Shown here in pieces: positions 6,537 through 7,400 of a stretch of DNA of 7,400 nucleotides. Position numbers and translations under genes: made by a program. The notes beneath the pieces are model-generated. The model was not told the DNA's origin. It made no database searches and saw only the letters and a program-made list of their open reading frames with translations. Each line of letters starts with the position of its first letter. Position 1 is the stretch's first letter. Source of the stretch: an uncultured Eubacteriales bacterium (GTDB lineage Bacteria > Bacillota > Clostridia > Oscillospirales > Ruminococcaceae); assembly GCA_902493155.1 (NCBI GenBank), contig CABUOE010000109.1, forward strand, positions 1 through 7,400, in the 5' to 3' direction.

Positions 6537-7277
6537 ATGAACGAGATTAAGGTTAAAGTGGACCATATGACCAAGTGCTTTGGGGATTTGAAGGTTTTGG
6601 ACGACATTTCCTTCGAGGTGAAAAAAGGGGAATTTCTCTGTATCGTCGGACCCACTGGCTGCGGCAAAACCACTTTTCTAAACTGCATCACCAAGCTTTA
6701 CACTCCCACCTCCGGCGAAATCCTCGTAAACAACGAGCCGGTGAACCTGAAAAAGCATAACATTGCCTATATTTTTCAGGAATATTCCGCCATGCCCTGG
6801 CTGACGGTGGAGCAGAACGTGGCCTTCGGCCTCAACGTCAAGCACACTCCCAAGGATATAGTGAAAAAAGAGGTGGATGAGGTGCTGGAAACAGTGGGCC
6901 TCACCAAATACAAGGATTATTACCCGGTGGAGCTGTCCACCAGTATGATCCAGCGGGTGGTCATCGCCCGGGCCTTCGCCACCAAGCCGGAGCTGCTGTT
7001 AATGGACGAGCCCTACGGCCAGTTGGATGTAGAGCTGCGGTTCCGCCTGGAGGACGAGCTGATAAAACTCTGGAAACAGACCGGCACCACTGTTATCTTT
7101 ATCACTCACAACATCGAGGAAGCGGTGTATTTAAGCGAAAACATCCTCGTCCTCACCAACAAGCCCACCACCATTAAGGAGCGGATCGAAAATCCGCTGC
7201 CCCGGCCTAGAGTCGTCACCGACCCGGAGTTTATCGACCTGCGAAACCAGGTGACCGAGCTCATCAAGTGGTGGTAA
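6537..7277 (+). CDS. ABC transporter ATPase 2 (SsuB/TauB-like) with degenerate signature motif
   Basis: The second nucleotide-binding subunit, 246 residues. Walker A GPTGCGKT (38-45) is canonical. Gln81 and PWLTV mark the Q-loop, Walker B LLMDEP holds catalytic Glu158, the D-loop reads GQLD, and the H-loop has His191 (ITHNIEEAVYLS). The signature motif, expected as LSGGMQQ, reads LSTSMIQ (133-139): both glycines are lost and one Gln is Ile. The C-terminal PRPRVVTDPEF pattern matches ATPase 1 and the NitT/TauT family. The protein complements ATPase 1, whose signature is intact but whose Walker A and H-loop are altered, so the pair should form one standard and one degenerate ATP site. It is the last gene of the cluster, with a probable terminator after it. 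Confidence 0.94.
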   Translation: MNEIKVKVDHMTKCFGDLKVLDDISFEVKKGEFLCIVGPTGCGKTTFLNCITKLYTPTSGEILVNNEPVNLKKHNIAYIFQEYSAMPWLTVEQNVAFGLNVKHTPKDIVKKEVDEVLETVGLTKYKDYYPVELSTSMIQRVVIARAFATKPELLLMDEPYGQLDVELRFRLEDELIKLWKQTGTTVIFITHNIEEAVYLSENILVLTNKPTTIKERIENPLPRPRVVTDPEFIDLRNQVTELIKWW

Positions 7278-7287
7278 GTTTTGCTTT

Positions 7288-7371
7288 CCCCCTCCGGCGT
7301 GGGCTTGTTCCCCCTTGCCTGCGCCGGTTTCATAAAATTTTCGGAGGGGGAGCTCAAAAGAGTTTCCCCTC
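7288..7371 (+). other. Competing inverted repeats downstream of the operon
   Basis: CCCCCTCCG (7288-7296) is a perfect 9-bp inverted repeat of CGGAGGGGG (7342-7350), enclosing the 7294-7327 hairpin and sharing three bases with it. GAGGGG (7344-7349) can instead pair with CCCCTC (7366-7371). So the G-rich arm has two alternative partners. The remaining sequence to 7400 has no visible gene. GGAAAGG (7388-7394) near the window end could be a ribosome binding site for a gene starting beyond it. Confidence 0.4.
7294..7340 (+). terminator. Probable operon terminator hairpin
   Basis: CCGGCGTGGGC (7294-7304) pairs with GCCTGCGCCGG (7317-7327) over 11 bp with two G-T pairs, around a 12-base loop. An imperfect T-rich tail (TTTCATAAAATTTT, 7328-7340 plus one base) follows. 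It starts 17 bases after the stop codon of ATPase 2. The interrupted T-run makes it weaker in form than the hairpin at 4046-4098. Confidence 0.55.
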
Positions 7372-7400
7372 TGAGAAAAATCTGTTTGGAAAGGTCTGAT

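Noticed and set aside
5753..7277. The ATPase changes as sequencing errors or pseudogene decay
   Set aside because: Both frames are intact with good ribosome binding sites and all other motifs preserved. The three deviations also map to one composite site, which random decay would not favour.
1..7400. CRISPR array, tRNA/rRNA genes, insertion sequence ends or attachment sites
   Set aside because: No regularly spaced repeats, no tRNA or rRNA signatures, no transposase and no paired terminal inverted repeats were seen.

Overview
The window looks like a chromosomal segment from a Gram-positive bacterium of the Clostridia type. It has moderate-to-high GC, AGGAGG-like ribosome binding sites, a lipoprotein solute-binding protein, and a YesM/YesN-style two-component system. 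Genus assignment is not possible from the sequence; a gut Oscillospiraceae-like organism is a guess. All seven genes lie on the + strand and account for nearly all of the DNA.

Layout. 1-1266 is the 3' part of a membrane sensor histidine kinase (5' end outside the window). It overlaps by 20 bp the gene for its partner, a 489-aa response regulator with an AraC-type DNA-binding domain (1247-2716). A 135-bp gap follows with a candidate operator/promoter and two leader hairpins. Next is a lipoprotein substrate-binding protein of the NitT/TauT (SsuA/TauA/NMT1-like) type (2852-3976). A 215-bp gap then holds two hairpins, the second with the form of an intrinsic terminator. Four tightly packed genes follow: permease 1 (4192-4980), permease 2 (4977-5774, ATGA overlap), ATPase 1 (5753-6523, 22-bp overlap) and ATPase 2 (6537-7277). 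The window ends with GC-rich hairpins that probably terminate the operon.

How it works together. The kinase would sense an extracellular cue through its Cache-like domain and phosphorylate Asp54 of the regulator, which probably activates the transporter promoter. The transporter is a complete importer with one binding protein, two different membrane subunits and two different ATPases. The substrate cannot be read from the sequence; the family includes importers of sulfonates, taurine, nitrate, pyrimidine precursors and other small molecules.

The most notable observation is that the two ATPases are degenerate in complementary ways. ATPase 1 has an altered Walker A (GPGQCGKT) and an Asn in place of the H-loop His, but a canonical LSGGMQQ signature. 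ATPase 2 has canonical Walker A and H-loop, but a broken signature (LSTSM). In an ABC heterodimer these three changes all fall in the same composite ATP site, which predicts one catalytic and one degenerate site. The second notable point is a 15-bp imperfect direct repeat spaced 21 bp apart upstream of the binding-protein gene. It has the geometry expected of an AraC-family operator.
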